A DNA stretch of 64,000 nucleotides, taken from the NCBI RefSeq assembly GCF_001870435.1, contig NZ_MDDR01000016.1, positions 186,001-250,000 of the forward strand, read 5' to 3'. Both the position numbers and the translations under genes were made by a program. This DNA is from Pseudomonas costantinii (GTDB lineage Bacteria; Pseudomonadota; Gammaproteobacteria; Pseudomonadales; Pseudomonadaceae). Below are positions 34,152 through 42,276 of this stretch, in pieces; position 1 is the first letter of the stretch; each line of letters starts with the position of its first letter. The notes beneath the pieces were generated by a model, which saw only the letters and a list, made by a program, of their open reading frames with translations, had not been told where the DNA came from and did no database searches.

Positions 34152-34848
34152 GCCCACCACCCAGGTCCTGGTTATCGGCGGCTCCGCCGGTATTGGTTTT
34201 GCGATTGCCAGGCTGTTTCACCAACAGGGTGCAACAGTCACCCTCGCCGGACGCAGCGCGGCACGCCTCAGCCAGGCGGCGCAGGACATCGGCCCGAACG
34301 TCGCCACCGTGCCACTGGACGTCACCCAACCGGCAGAGCTGGAGCGTTTTTTCGCCCACCCCACCCGCTGGAACCACATCGTCGTCACCGCAGCATCACT
34401 GACGTTCGGCCCGCTGCGCAGCGTTTCCCTGAAAGATGCGCAGCGCATCTTCGACAGCAAGTTTTGGGCGGCCTACCACATTGCCCGGCTCGCATCGTTC
34501 GACGCCCAAGGCTCACTGACCCTGATCTCGGGACGGTTTGCCCAGCGCGCCGGCCCGCAGACGGCCTTGATCAGCGCGGTCAACGCCTGTGTCGAAGGCT
34601 TGGCACGCGGACTGGCCAGCGAACTGTCACCGGTGCGGGTCAATGTCCTGTCGCCTGGCTTTGTCGACACCGGCATGCATCCCGAAGCACTGGTACAAAA
34701 AATGCGCCAACGCAGCGAATCGCTCCCCGTCAAGCGCATCGCACGGCCTGAAGACATCGCGTCGGCCGCCCTGCTGCTGGCAACCAACTCGATGATCAGC
34801 GGAACAGTACTGACCGTAGATGGTGGAGATACCGTCACGTTCACGTAG
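34138..34848 (+). CDS. atypical SDR without the Tyr-Lys pair
   Basis: A 236-residue short-chain dehydrogenase-fold protein with the nucleotide motif GGSAGIG at residues 14-20 and the C-terminal family end (ISGTVLTVDGG). The usual YxxxK is missing: residues 145-149 read ISAVN, placing Ile and Asn at the Tyr and Lys positions, and NNAG is TAAS. A Ser/Gly-Arg stretch (LISGRFAQRAG) precedes it. A subgroup of SDRs of this type exists; its activity is unclear. It may be a binding or non-redox enzyme. It overlaps the Dabb gene by 14 bases and ends the rightward operon. Confidence 0.8.
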   Translation: MPTLEPTTQVLVIGGSAGIGFAIARLFHQQGATVTLAGRSAARLSQAAQDIGPNVATVPLDVTQPAELERFFAHPTRWNHIVVTAASLTFGPLRSVSLKDAQRIFDSKFWAAYHIARLASFDAQGSLTLISGRFAQRAGPQTALISAVNACVEGLARGLASELSPVRVNVLSPGFVDTGMHPEALVQKMRQRSESLPVKRIARPEDIASAALLLATNSMISGTVLTVDGGDTVTFT

Positions 34849-34888
34849 GGGTTACCACATCAGCGCAAAAAATCGACCCGATACTGAG

Positions 34889-34902
34889 ATAGACTGGTCT
34901 AT
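34889..34902. promoter_or_regulatory. TetR operator-like palindrome
   Basis: ATAGACTGGTCTAT has exact 6-base arms around TG. TAGAC-N2-GTCTA is a common operator type for TetR-family repressors. It lies 54 bases before the preferred TTG start of the TetR gene (6 bases before an ATG alternative at 34909), where binding would block its promoter. Confidence 0.65.
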
Positions 34903-34956
34903 ATCAAAATGTTACGGTTTTCGCCCATTACCAATTCTAAAATCTGGAGTTCTGAG

Positions 34957-35529
34957 TTGTCAGTATCGAAGAAGCAGCATGTCGTCGACACTGCTACCAG
35001 CCTGTTTTCCCAGTATGGCTTTCACCCTGTGGGCGTTGACTGGATCATCGAAGCCTCGGGTGTAGCCAGGATGACGATGTACCGTAACTTCAACGGTAAA
35101 GAAGACTTGGTAAAAACAGTCCTGAGGCAGCGCTCCGATCATCTGATCGAGCAACTGAAGCAGCGCATGGACGAAATGCCCAGTCTGGATGAAAAGATCA
35201 TTTCGATCTTCGATTGGCGTGGGCAGTGGTTCTGCTCGAAGAGCTTCGCAGGCTGCCTATTCGGTCGAGCCGTCGCTGAGTTTCCGGAACACTCAGACAT
35301 CCGTGAGATTGCCCTCGATTACAAGCGCAAGCTGCACGGGCTTGTAGAAGAAGAGATTGCCCGGCACCACACCCAGGAGACCGCCAAGACCCTCGCGACC
35401 TACATCATGATGTTGCTCGATGGGGCTACGGTGAGTGCACAGGCTTTTGGCGAAAGTCACTTTGCAGGGGATGCATGTGATGCTGCGTTAATGTTGCTTC
35501 GATTTAATATAGGCAAGCAAATCCGTTAA
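34957..35529 (+). CDS. TetR-family regulator of the cluster
   Basis: A TetR-family protein (190 residues from TTG 34957). The helix-turn-helix is in YGFHPVGVDWIIEASGVARM and TMYRNFNGKEDLVKTVLRQR, the family signature; the C-terminal ligand domain follows (CSKSFAGCLFGRAVAEF). I prefer the TTG start because GGAG is correctly spaced before it; ATG 34909 adds 16 residues, lacks a ribosome site and would sit beside the operator. It follows the SDR gene by 108 bases and probably controls the cluster in response to its product or substrate. Confidence 0.82.
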   Translation: MSVSKKQHVVDTATSLFSQYGFHPVGVDWIIEASGVARMTMYRNFNGKEDLVKTVLRQRSDHLIEQLKQRMDEMPSLDEKIISIFDWRGQWFCSKSFAGCLFGRAVAEFPEHSDIREIALDYKRKLHGLVEEEIARHHTQETAKTLATYIMMLLDGATVSAQAFGESHFAGDACDAALMLLRFNIGKQIR

Positions 35530-35745
35530 ACGCTTTACCTGTGTACTGGACGTCTGAGTCGCGTACACGCCCCTCCATGCTGACCTCCAATCACTAAATC
35601 CGCGCAGCTAAGCAGGCTGATCGAGTGGATACGGGTGGCAGGGCAGAGTGTAATTTCTCGCAGCATTCCATCCAAGACTCAGCCTAAAACGGTCCGTAGC
35701 GCAGAAAATATGCCTTAGATTTTCCCTAAACTAAAACTCAGAAAC

Positions 35746-35781
35746 GAAAAAGCCCCTGTAATCTCTAACAATTACAGGGGC
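35746..35781 (-). terminator. terminator downstream of tRNA-Ser
   Basis: On the minus strand, arms GCCCCTGTAAT and ATTACAGGGGC form a perfect 11-base stem with an 8-base loop, followed by a T-run. It ends the tRNA transcript. The preceding stretch 35530-35745 shows nothing I can support. Confidence 0.88.
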
Positions 35782-35798
35782 TTAGTCTTATTCAATAA

Positions 35799-35888
35799 TG
35801 GCGGAGAGATAGGGATTCGAACCCTAGGTACCGGTGAAGGTACAACGGATTTCGAATCCGTCCCATTCGGCCACTCTGGCATCTCTCC
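35799..35888 (-). tRNA. tRNA-Ser(CGA)
   Basis: On the minus strand a 90-base tRNA: acceptor GGAGAGA at 35888-35882 pairs with TCTCTCC, then discriminator G and encoded CCA (35799-35801). The anticodon stem ACGGA/TCCGT encloses loop TTCGAAA, giving anticodon CGA. A long variable arm (GTACCTTCACCGGTAC) and the GGTTCGAATCC T-arm are typical of serine tRNA. It reads UCG codons. Confidence 0.95.
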
Positions 35889-35971
35889 AACGGCGCGCAT
35901 CATAACAGTGTGTATCGCGAAAGCAAACCCAAAAAGCGATTTTTTTCCGTGCTATCAGATGCTTGCGTCGA

Positions 35972-36685
35972 TTAAAGCGGTACGCCCAGACGGTTGGCGA
36001 CTTCTTCGTAGGCTTCGATAACGTCACCGAGGCCCTGGCGGAAGCGGTCTTTGTCCATCTTCTTCTTGGTAGCCTTGTCCCACAGACGGCAGCCGTCCGG
36101 GCTGAACTCGTCGCCCAGGACAATGGAGCCGTCGTGGAACACGCCGAATTCCAGCTTGAAGTCCACCAGCAAGAGGCCGGCATCGTCGAACAGCTTGCTC
36201 AGCACGTCGTTGACCTTGAGGGACAACTCCTTCATGCGGGCCAGTTGCTCAGCGGTGCCCCAACCGAACGCCACAACGTGGGATTCGTTGATGAACGGGT
36301 CACCCTTGGCGTCGTCCTTCAGGAACAGCTCGAAGGTGTAAGGGTTGAGCTTGAGGCCCTCTTCCACGCCCAGACGCTTGACCAGGCTGCCGGCTGCGTA
36401 GTTACGCACGACGCATTCGACCGGGATCATGTCCAGTTTCTTGACCAGGCACTCGTTGTCGCCCAGCAGCTTGTCGAATTGAGTCGGAATGCCGGCCGCT
36501 TCGAGTTTCTGCATGATGAAGGCGTTGAACTTGTTGTTCACCATGCCTTTGCGATCAAGTTGTTCGATGCGTTTGCCGTCGAACGCCGAGGTGTCGTTGC
36601 GAAACAGCAGGATCAGGCGGTTGGCGTCGTCGGTCTTGTACACCGACTTGGCTTTGCCGCGGTAGAGTTCTTCACGTTTTTCCAT
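35972..36685 (-). CDS. purC: phosphoribosylaminoimidazole-succinocarboxamide synthase
   Basis: A 237-residue SAICAR synthetase, the usual length. It makes SAICAR from CAIR, Asp and ATP in purine synthesis. The start [15 protein letters not shown], the segment [12 protein letters not shown], and [14 protein letters not shown] and [11 protein letters not shown] are diagnostic. It follows the MBL-hydrolase gene by 27 bases in the conserved Pseudomonas order dapA-bamC-MBL-purC. Confidence 0.97.
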   Translation of the reverse strand: MEKREELYRGKAKSVYKTDDANRLILLFRNDTSAFDGKRIEQLDRKGMVNNKFNAFIMQKLEAAGIPTQFDKLLGDNECLVKKLDMIPVECVVRNYAAGSLVKRLGVEEGLKLNPYTFELFLKDDAKGDPFINESHVVAFGWGTAEQLARMKELSLKVNDVLSKLFDDAGLLLVDFKLEFGVFHDGSIVLGDEFSPDGCRLWDKATKKKMDKDRFRQGLGDVIEAYEEVANRLGVPL

Positions 36686-36712
36686 GATGGGCTCCGCTTG
36701 CTAAATGGTGGG

Positions 36713-37471
36713 CTAGGCGATGTGTCGCCAGTCGAGCCCTGAATCTTGATCGGCCAGTTGCAGCCAGTCCGGGTCGCACCCAAGGGTGTCGACAAAACAT
36801 TGCCGGGCAAGCGCCGGCAGGTTGTTCTTGCTGCTCAGGTGGGCCAGGACCAGGTGTTGCAGGTCTTGCCAGCCCAACTCATACACCAGGTACGCCGCCT
36901 GGTGGTTGTTCAAATGTCCCAGCTCGCCGCCTACCCGTTGCTTGAGAAAGTACGGGTAATGACCACGCGCCAGCAGGTCTCGACAGTGGTTGGACTCGAT
37001 CATCAATGCATCGAGGTCACGGTAACCGTCCAACACCTTGGAGCAGTAGGAGCCCAGGTCGGTGAGCACACCGAAACGCCGCTCCCCGCCACTGAATACG
37101 TACTGCGTGGGTTCCTGGGCGTCGTGCGCTACGGCAATCACATCAATGCTCAAGGCACCGATTTGCAGTTGCTCACCACCGGCCAGGAAACCTGCGGGTT
37201 CAATGGGTTTGCGCATCCCGCGCAGAGTGCCGCGACTCAAGTACACCGGCAGATTGTAGCGCCGAGACAGCAAACCCACGCCATGCACGTGATCGGCATG
37301 TTCGTGGGTCACCAGAATCGCGCTCAGCTGCGAGGGGTGAACCCCCAATCGCAGCAGGCGCCGCTCGGTTTCCCGCAAGGAGAAACCACAATCCACCAGC
37401 ACGTACGTGTCGTCATGGGCGACCAGCGTGCCGTTCCCTTGGCTACCGCTGCCGAGAACGGCAAAACGCAT
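36713..37471 (-). CDS. MBL-fold metallohydrolase
   Basis: A 252-residue metallo-beta-lactamase-fold protein. The metal motif THEHADH gives His56, His58, Asp60 and His61; later ligands are seen in ESNH (IESNHCRDLL) and LAHLSSKNN. It resembles YycJ/WalJ-like and beta-CASP-free phosphodiesterases, probably acting on nucleic acids or cyclic nucleotides. It lies four bases after bamC. Exact substrate unknown. Confidence 0.88.
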   Translation of the reverse strand: MRFAVLGSGSQGNGTLVAHDDTYVLVDCGFSLRETERRLLRLGVHPSQLSAILVTHEHADHVHGVGLLSRRYNLPVYLSRGTLRGMRKPIEPAGFLAGGEQLQIGALSIDVIAVAHDAQEPTQYVFSGGERRFGVLTDLGSYCSKVLDGYRDLDALMIESNHCRDLLARGHYPYFLKQRVGGELGHLNNHQAAYLVYELGWQDLQHLVLAHLSSKNNLPALARQCFVDTLGCDPDWLQLADQDSGLDWRHIA

Positions 37472-37475
37472 CCGA

Positions 37476-38591
37476 TCAGCCCAGGTTGTCCTGAATCACG
37501 CCCAACACTTTGCGCGCTGTTTCAGCTGGCGCAACGGTGTTGATGTTCTTCTCGACGGTGACTTGTACGCTTTCGCCAACCTTGCTCAAACGAACCTGAT
37601 AACGCTCGGCGCGGGTTTCGATCTCTTCCTTGGTCGGCTTGCTGCCGAACAATTTGCCGAAGAAACCTGGCTCGTCGTCTTTCTTCTCGGCCTTTTCAGC
37701 CACGTTGATGTAGTACAGACCCAGGCTGCGGTTGATGTCTTCAACGCGCCAAGGGCCTTGCTCCAACGCGCGGCCAACACTGGCCCAGGCGCGGTCGAGG
37801 TCTTCACCCAGGTTCAGCACCACGTTGCCGCTGCCGTCTTCGGTGAGGCTGACGCGGTTAGGCGTGTCGTAATCACGTGCGGCGAGCAGGGAAACGGAAC
37901 CGCCCTTCTCGGAGATACGGCTCATGCTGGCCAGCATTTCGTCGACCAGCGCAGCGTCCACACCGGTGTTGACCGAGCGTGGGGTGAAGTCGACGTTGGC
38001 GGTGCTGCCGGCAGGACGCTCGGCGCTGACCACGTAGACTTCACTGGTATTGCGCTGCACGCCTGGCTCGATGCGTACACGCACTCGAGCTTCGCTGTCG
38101 GCCGCTACACCACCGGCCTGCAGGCGCTTGGCCATGCTCGCGGACAGTTCACTGCCGTGCTGCCATGCAGTGGTGAACTCACCGGTCTGCGGGCGTTGCT
38201 GGTCAAGGCGGAAACCGTTGTCCTGGAAGAACTGCACTGCCACCGGCCAGACTTCAGCAGGTGGGCGTCGAGCCACGATCCAACGGTTGTCGCCGCTCTT
38301 CTGCAGGCTGTAGTCGCTGGCATCCGCCACCGCCGAGACCGGCTGCGGACGTGGCACCACGAACTCCCCCTTGGCAGTGTCGTCGGCAACGTTGCGCGGG
38401 ATCGGTAGCAACGGGTCAAGGCGCTTGGCGACATTGACGTCCGGTGGCAATTGCATCGGTTTGGTTGCTTGTGCTTCCAGGTAATCGCTGCCGCGGTCAC
38501 GGAAGTAGCCTTCCGGGCCCCAAATCCAACCGCAGCCACTGGTGCTGGAGATAATCAAGGCAAGTGCGGAAAGTCCGGCCAATCGCTTCAT
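37476..38591 (-). CDS. bamC: outer-membrane assembly lipoprotein BamC
   Basis: A 371-residue lipoprotein of the BAM complex that inserts beta-barrels into the outer membrane. It has a signal peptide ending in the lipobox STSGC (Cys20) and the family N-terminal segment (GYFRDRGSDYLEAQATKPMQ), followed by two helix-grip domains. It lies 17 bases behind dapA, the standard arrangement in gamma-proteobacteria. Confidence 0.93.
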   Translation of the reverse strand: MKRLAGLSALALIISSTSGCGWIWGPEGYFRDRGSDYLEAQATKPMQLPPDVNVAKRLDPLLPIPRNVADDTAKGEFVVPRPQPVSAVADASDYSLQKSGDNRWIVARRPPAEVWPVAVQFFQDNGFRLDQQRPQTGEFTTAWQHGSELSASMAKRLQAGGVAADSEARVRVRIEPGVQRNTSEVYVVSAERPAGSTANVDFTPRSVNTGVDAALVDEMLASMSRISEKGGSVSLLAARDYDTPNRVSLTEDGSGNVVLNLGEDLDRAWASVGRALEQGPWRVEDINRSLGLYYINVAEKAEKKDDEPGFFGKLFGSKPTKEEIETRAERYQVRLSKVGESVQVTVEKNINTVAPAETARKVLGVIQDNLG

Positions 38592-38608
38592 GCGTAATGC
38601 TTCCTCAA

Positions 38609-39487
38609 TTAAACCAGGACGCCGGACTGGCGCAGGGCCTGTCGCAGCGGTTCGTGACAGGCTTCGCTGAGCCGGGTGAGCGGCAGACGAATACCGTCCG
38701 GCATCAGGCCCATTTCAAACAGCGCCCATTTCACGGGAATAGGGTTGGATTCGATAAACAGTGTCTTGTTGAGCGGCATCAGCTTTTCGTGGATCGCTCG
38801 CGCGGTCACGGCGTCACCGGCGATGGCGGCTGCGCACATCTCGCTCATGGCACGCGGTGCGACGTTGGCGGTCACGGAGATGTTGCCTTTACCACCCAGC
38901 AGGATCAATTCGACAGCCGTGGCGTCGTCACCGGAATACACCAGGAAATCGCTGCTCACGCCGGCCAGGATGTCCTTGGCGCGCTGCAGGTCGCCGGTGG
39001 CTTCCTTGATACCGATGATGTTCGGCACGGTGGACAGGCGGATCACCGTCGCGGCTTGCATGTCGCAAGCAGTGCGGCCGGGTACGTTGTAGAGGATCTG
39101 CGGGATATCAACGGCTTCGGCGATGGTGCGGAAATGCTGGTACAGGCCTTCCTGGGTCGGCTTGTTGTAGTACGGGGTCACCAACAGGCAGGCATCGGCG
39201 CCGGCTTTCTTGGCGTTTTTGGTCAGCTCGATCGCTTCGCGCGTCGAGTTGGCGCCCGTACCGGCGATCACGGCAATACGGCCCGCAACGCGCTTGACCA
39301 CGAACTCGATCACCTGGATGTGTTCTTCCACATCAAGGGTGGCCGACTCACCTGTGGTGCCGACCGCCACAATGGCGTTGGTGCCCTCTTGCAGGTGGAA
39401 GTCCACCAGTTTGCCCAGGCTATCCCAGTCGAGATGACCTTGTGCATCCATGGGTGTGACCAGTGCCACCATACTGCCCGCAATCAT
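38609..39487 (-). CDS. dapA: 4-hydroxy-tetrahydrodipicolinate synthase
   Basis: A 292-residue DapA, the family's exact length. It condenses pyruvate with aspartate semialdehyde in lysine/diaminopimelate synthesis. The Schiff-base Lys161 is in IIGIKEATGD, Tyr133 is in ILYNVPGRT, and the Thr pair is in VGTTGESAT. The start at 39487 has AGGAGCGG upstream; the longer in-frame extension is not family-like. First gene of the dapA-bamC-MBL-purC group. Confidence 0.97.
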   Translation of the reverse strand: MIAGSMVALVTPMDAQGHLDWDSLGKLVDFHLQEGTNAIVAVGTTGESATLDVEEHIQVIEFVVKRVAGRIAVIAGTGANSTREAIELTKNAKKAGADACLLVTPYYNKPTQEGLYQHFRTIAEAVDIPQILYNVPGRTACDMQAATVIRLSTVPNIIGIKEATGDLQRAKDILAGVSSDFLVYSGDDATAVELILLGGKGNISVTANVAPRAMSEMCAAAIAGDAVTARAIHEKLMPLNKTLFIESNPIPVKWALFEMGLMPDGIRLPLTRLSEACHEPLRQALRQSGVLV

Positions 39488-39759
39488 GCAACCGCTCCTG
39501 CCGGAAAAAGAGAGCCGTAATGGTACTGGCGCCAAGATGCTTGTACAAGCGAAGTACCGCGTGAGGATGCGTTCTGGCCCAACTAAACGACAGGCAATGC
39601 CATCATTGGGCCAAAGCATGGCTTGAGGCAGGATGAAATCAGGCTGATCACGCAATGAAAACGCCACCTCCTAGCCCTTGGCGACGCTTTTCGCTACCCT
39701 TCATCCTTTGATCGATACAGCCACACGGTATCGACCGCTCATCGCTTTAGGAAGGCTGC

Positions 39760-40320
39760 ATGTCCACCCCCACAGTTCGCGAACAATTCCTTGTTATCAG
39801 TGCCCTCGGCGCCAACCCCATGGAGCTGACCAACGTCCTGTGCCGCGCCAGCCATGAGAACCGCTGCGCCGTCGTAACCTCCCGCCTGACCCGCCATGGC
39901 GAGTGCAGTGCGCTGGTCTTGCAGATCTCCGGCAGCTGGGATGCCTTGGCGCGCCTGGAGACCGGCTTGCCGGGTTTGGCAAAGAAGCATGCCTTCACTG
40001 TCAACGTGGTACGCAGCGCCGCCTTGGAGAATCGTCCACAGGCGCTACCTTATGTAGCCTATGTCAGCTCGGCCTACCGCTCGGACATCGTCAACGAACT
40101 CTGCCAGTTCTTTATCGACCATAACGTCGAGTTGGAAAACCTGACCTGTGACACCTACCAGGCACCACAAACCGGCGGCACCATGCTAAATGCCACGTTC
40201 ACCGTGACTTTGCCGGCCGGCGTGCAGATCAGTTGGCTGCGTGACCAGTTCCTGGATTTCGCCGATGCCCTGAATCTCGACGCATTGATCGAGCCATGGC
40301 GCCCACAGAACCCAATGTAA
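39760..40320 (+). CDS. gcvR: glycine cleavage repressor-like ACT-domain protein
   Basis: A 186-residue protein with two ACT domains: EQFLVISALGANPMELTNVL and then LPYVAYVSSAYRSDIVNELC with FFIDHNVELENLTCDTYQ-type pattern. This is the GcvR family, which in E. coli represses the glycine cleavage operon through GcvA. AGGAAGG precedes the start. It is immediately upstream of bcp (10 bases), a conserved pairing. Confidence 0.9.
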   Translation: MSTPTVREQFLVISALGANPMELTNVLCRASHENRCAVVTSRLTRHGECSALVLQISGSWDALARLETGLPGLAKKHAFTVNVVRSAALENRPQALPYVAYVSSAYRSDIVNELCQFFIDHNVELENLTCDTYQAPQTGGTMLNATFTVTLPAGVQISWLRDQFLDFADALNLDALIEPWRPQNPM

Positions 40321-40330
40321 GGAAGTTTTC

Positions 40331-40804
40331 ATGGCTGTAGTCATCGACAAACCGGTAGCCGACTTCGAAGCCCAGGCCACCAGCGGGCAGACCTTCAGCC
40401 TCGCTGCCCTCAAGGGCAAGCAAGTGGTGATCTACTTCTACCCGAAGGACAGCACGCCGGGTTGCACCACTGAAGGCCAGGGTTTTCGTGACCAGTACGC
40501 CGCATTCAAGGCTGCCAACACCGAGGTGTTCGGCGTGTCGCGCGACAGCGTGAAATCCCACGAAAACTTCAAGGGCAAGCAGGAATTCCCTTTCGAACTG
40601 ATCAGCGACAAAGACGAAGCGGTTTGCCAGCTATTTGATGTGATCAAGCTGAAGAAGCTGTACGGCAAGGAATACCTGGGCGTTGATCGCAGCACCTTCC
40701 TGATCGACAAGGATGGTGTGCTACGCCAGGAATGGCGTGGCGTGAAAGTACCAGGGCATGTGGACGCCGTTCTGGCGGCAGCTCAGGCCTTGCACAAAGC
40801 CTGA
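40331..40804 (+). CDS. bcp: thioredoxin-dependent peroxiredoxin (Bcp/PrxQ)
   Basis: A 157-residue PrxQ-type peroxiredoxin that reduces peroxides. The peroxidatic Cys45 is in DSTPGCTTEG. The usual resolving Cys five residues later is Gln50, but Cys99 (EAVCQLFD) is kept, so it is either a 1-Cys enzyme or uses Cys99. GYYPKD-type FYPKD precedes the active site as expected. It follows gcvR and is convergent with the PerM gene. Confidence 0.93.
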   Translation: MAVVIDKPVADFEAQATSGQTFSLAALKGKQVVIYFYPKDSTPGCTTEGQGFRDQYAAFKAANTEVFGVSRDSVKSHENFKGKQEFPFELISDKDEAVCQLFDVIKLKKLYGKEYLGVDRSTFLIDKDGVLRQEWRGVKVPGHVDAVLAAAQALHKA

Positions 40805-40810
40805 ATGTTT

Positions 40811-40835
40811 GGGGCGAACGCAGAGCGTTCGCCCC
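40811..40835. terminator. hairpin between bcp and PerM gene
   Basis: GGGGCGAACGC and GCGTTCGCCCC form a perfect 11-base stem with loop AGA between two convergent stop codons. There is no T-run on either side, so it may be a weak terminator or an mRNA 3' stabilising hairpin. Confidence 0.6.
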
Positions 40836-40840
40836 AGTCG

Positions 40841-41911
40841 TTACAACAAAGGCGCAACAACCGGCTCTTGTCGTGGCCACGCATCCAACACGGCCTTGAA
40901 CAGCGTCGCCAAGGGGATCGCAAAGAACACCCCCCAGAATCCCCACAGCCCACCAAACAACAACACCGCGCAAATGATCGCCACCGGGTGCAGGTTGACC
41001 GCCCCCGAGAACAGCAGCGGCACCAGTACGTTGCCATCCAGGGTCTGGATGATGCCGTACACAGCCATCAGGTAGATGAACTGGTCGCTCCAGCCCCACT
41101 GGAACAACGCGATCAACATCACCGGCACGGTCACCACCACCGCGCCGACATACGGCACCACCACCGACACACCTACCAGCAAAGCCAGCAGCGCCGCGTA
41201 GTTCAGCCCGAGTGCAACAAACGCGATGTAGGTGACGCCCCCGCAGATAACGATTTCAATGCCCTTGCCGCGGATGTAGTTAGCGATCTGGCGATTCATC
41301 TCCTCGGCCACCCGAGTAATCAGCGCCCGTTCACGCGGCAGGTAACCGCGCACCCAGCGGCCAATCATTTCGCGGTCCTTGAGGAAGAAAAACACCAGAA
41401 TCGGCACCAGTACCAGGTAGATCATGATGTTGACCAGCAGCGGCAGGCTGGACAGGGAAAAAGTCAGCGCCCATTGCCCGAATTTTCCAATCTCGCCGCG
41501 CGCCACTTCGATTGCCTGAAGCACCTGCTCATCCGACACCAGGTGCGGATAGCGCTCCGGCAGCAGTAGCAACAGCGATTGCCACTTGGCGAGCATACCC
41601 GGCAACTCATTGAACAGGGTGATCAACTGATGCCACAGCAATGGCAGCACCACCACGATGAACACCACCAACAGCCCCATGAACAAGGCAAACACCAGCC
41701 CCACCGCCACTCCGCCCGGCAAGCGCAACCGCTCCAGGGTGGTGACCAGGCCCTGCATCAGGTAAGCAAGCACCATCCCCGCCAGTACCGGCGCCAGCAT
41801 GCCGCCCAAGGTGAGCACGGCGGTAAAGGCCAGGAACAGCAGAACCGCCAGCACCACGGCTTCTTCGTCGGAGAAATAGCGCTGAATCCAGTCTCGTAAC
41901 ACTTTGAACAT
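40841..41911 (-). CDS. AI-2E/PerM-family membrane protein
   Basis: A 356-residue polytopic membrane protein of the AI-2 exporter-like (PerM/UPF0118) family with about eight helices, including VVLAVLLFLAFTAVLTLGGM and the C-terminal family region (YVGAVVVTVPVMLIALFQWG, DGNVLVPLLFSGAVNLHPVA). Some members are Na+/H+ antiporters or signalling molecule exporters. The ATG at 41911 is preferred over TTG 41914. It lies in the order gcvR-bcp-perM-tusA typical of Pseudomonas. Substrate unknown. Confidence 0.9.
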   Translation of the reverse strand: MFKVLRDWIQRYFSDEEAVVLAVLLFLAFTAVLTLGGMLAPVLAGMVLAYLMQGLVTTLERLRLPGGVAVGLVFALFMGLLVVFIVVVLPLLWHQLITLFNELPGMLAKWQSLLLLLPERYPHLVSDEQVLQAIEVARGEIGKFGQWALTFSLSSLPLLVNIMIYLVLVPILVFFFLKDREMIGRWVRGYLPRERALITRVAEEMNRQIANYIRGKGIEIVICGGVTYIAFVALGLNYAALLALLVGVSVVVPYVGAVVVTVPVMLIALFQWGWSDQFIYLMAVYGIIQTLDGNVLVPLLFSGAVNLHPVAIICAVLLFGGLWGFWGVFFAIPLATLFKAVLDAWPRQEPVVAPLL

Positions 41912-41942
41912 CAATCAACCTCGGGCGGTAGGGGCAAACGGT

Positions 41943-42182
41943 TCAAGCCTTGCGCAACCAGTAACGGTAAACACCGGCAGCGTCTTCTTCGTGTAGCAGA
42001 GTGTGCCCGGCCAACTTGGCAAACGTGCGGAAGTCACGTTGAGAGCCTGCATCCGTGGCGATTACCTTGAGCACTGCACCACTGGCCAATCGATTGAGTT
42101 CCAGCTTGGCCTTGAGTAAAGGCAACGGGCAATTGAGGCCACTGGCATCGAGTTCGGCATCAAAGGCTACAGCGTCGCTCAT
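41943..42182 (-). CDS. TusA-like sulfur-carrier protein
   Basis: A 79-residue SirA/TusA-fold protein. The sulfur-carrying Cys18 is in the CPLPLLKAKLELN motif (CPxP). TusA proteins relay persulfide sulfur, for example in tRNA 2-thiouridine synthesis. The start at 42182 gives the usual family length; the upstream in-frame extension was rejected. It lies 31 bases ahead of the PerM gene start and is divergent from the BepA-like gene. Confidence 0.9.
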   Translation of the reverse strand: MSDAVAFDAELDASGLNCPLPLLKAKLELNRLASGAVLKVIATDAGSQRDFRTFAKLAGHTLLHEEDAAGVYRYWLRKA

Positions 42183-42276
42183 GGTTTTCTCCGGACAAGC
42201 GTTTGGGGTGCTTAGAATATCTGGTCCGGAGCTCAGTGTCCGGCTACAGTAAGCTCTTTGTCGAAAGGCTTTGTGC

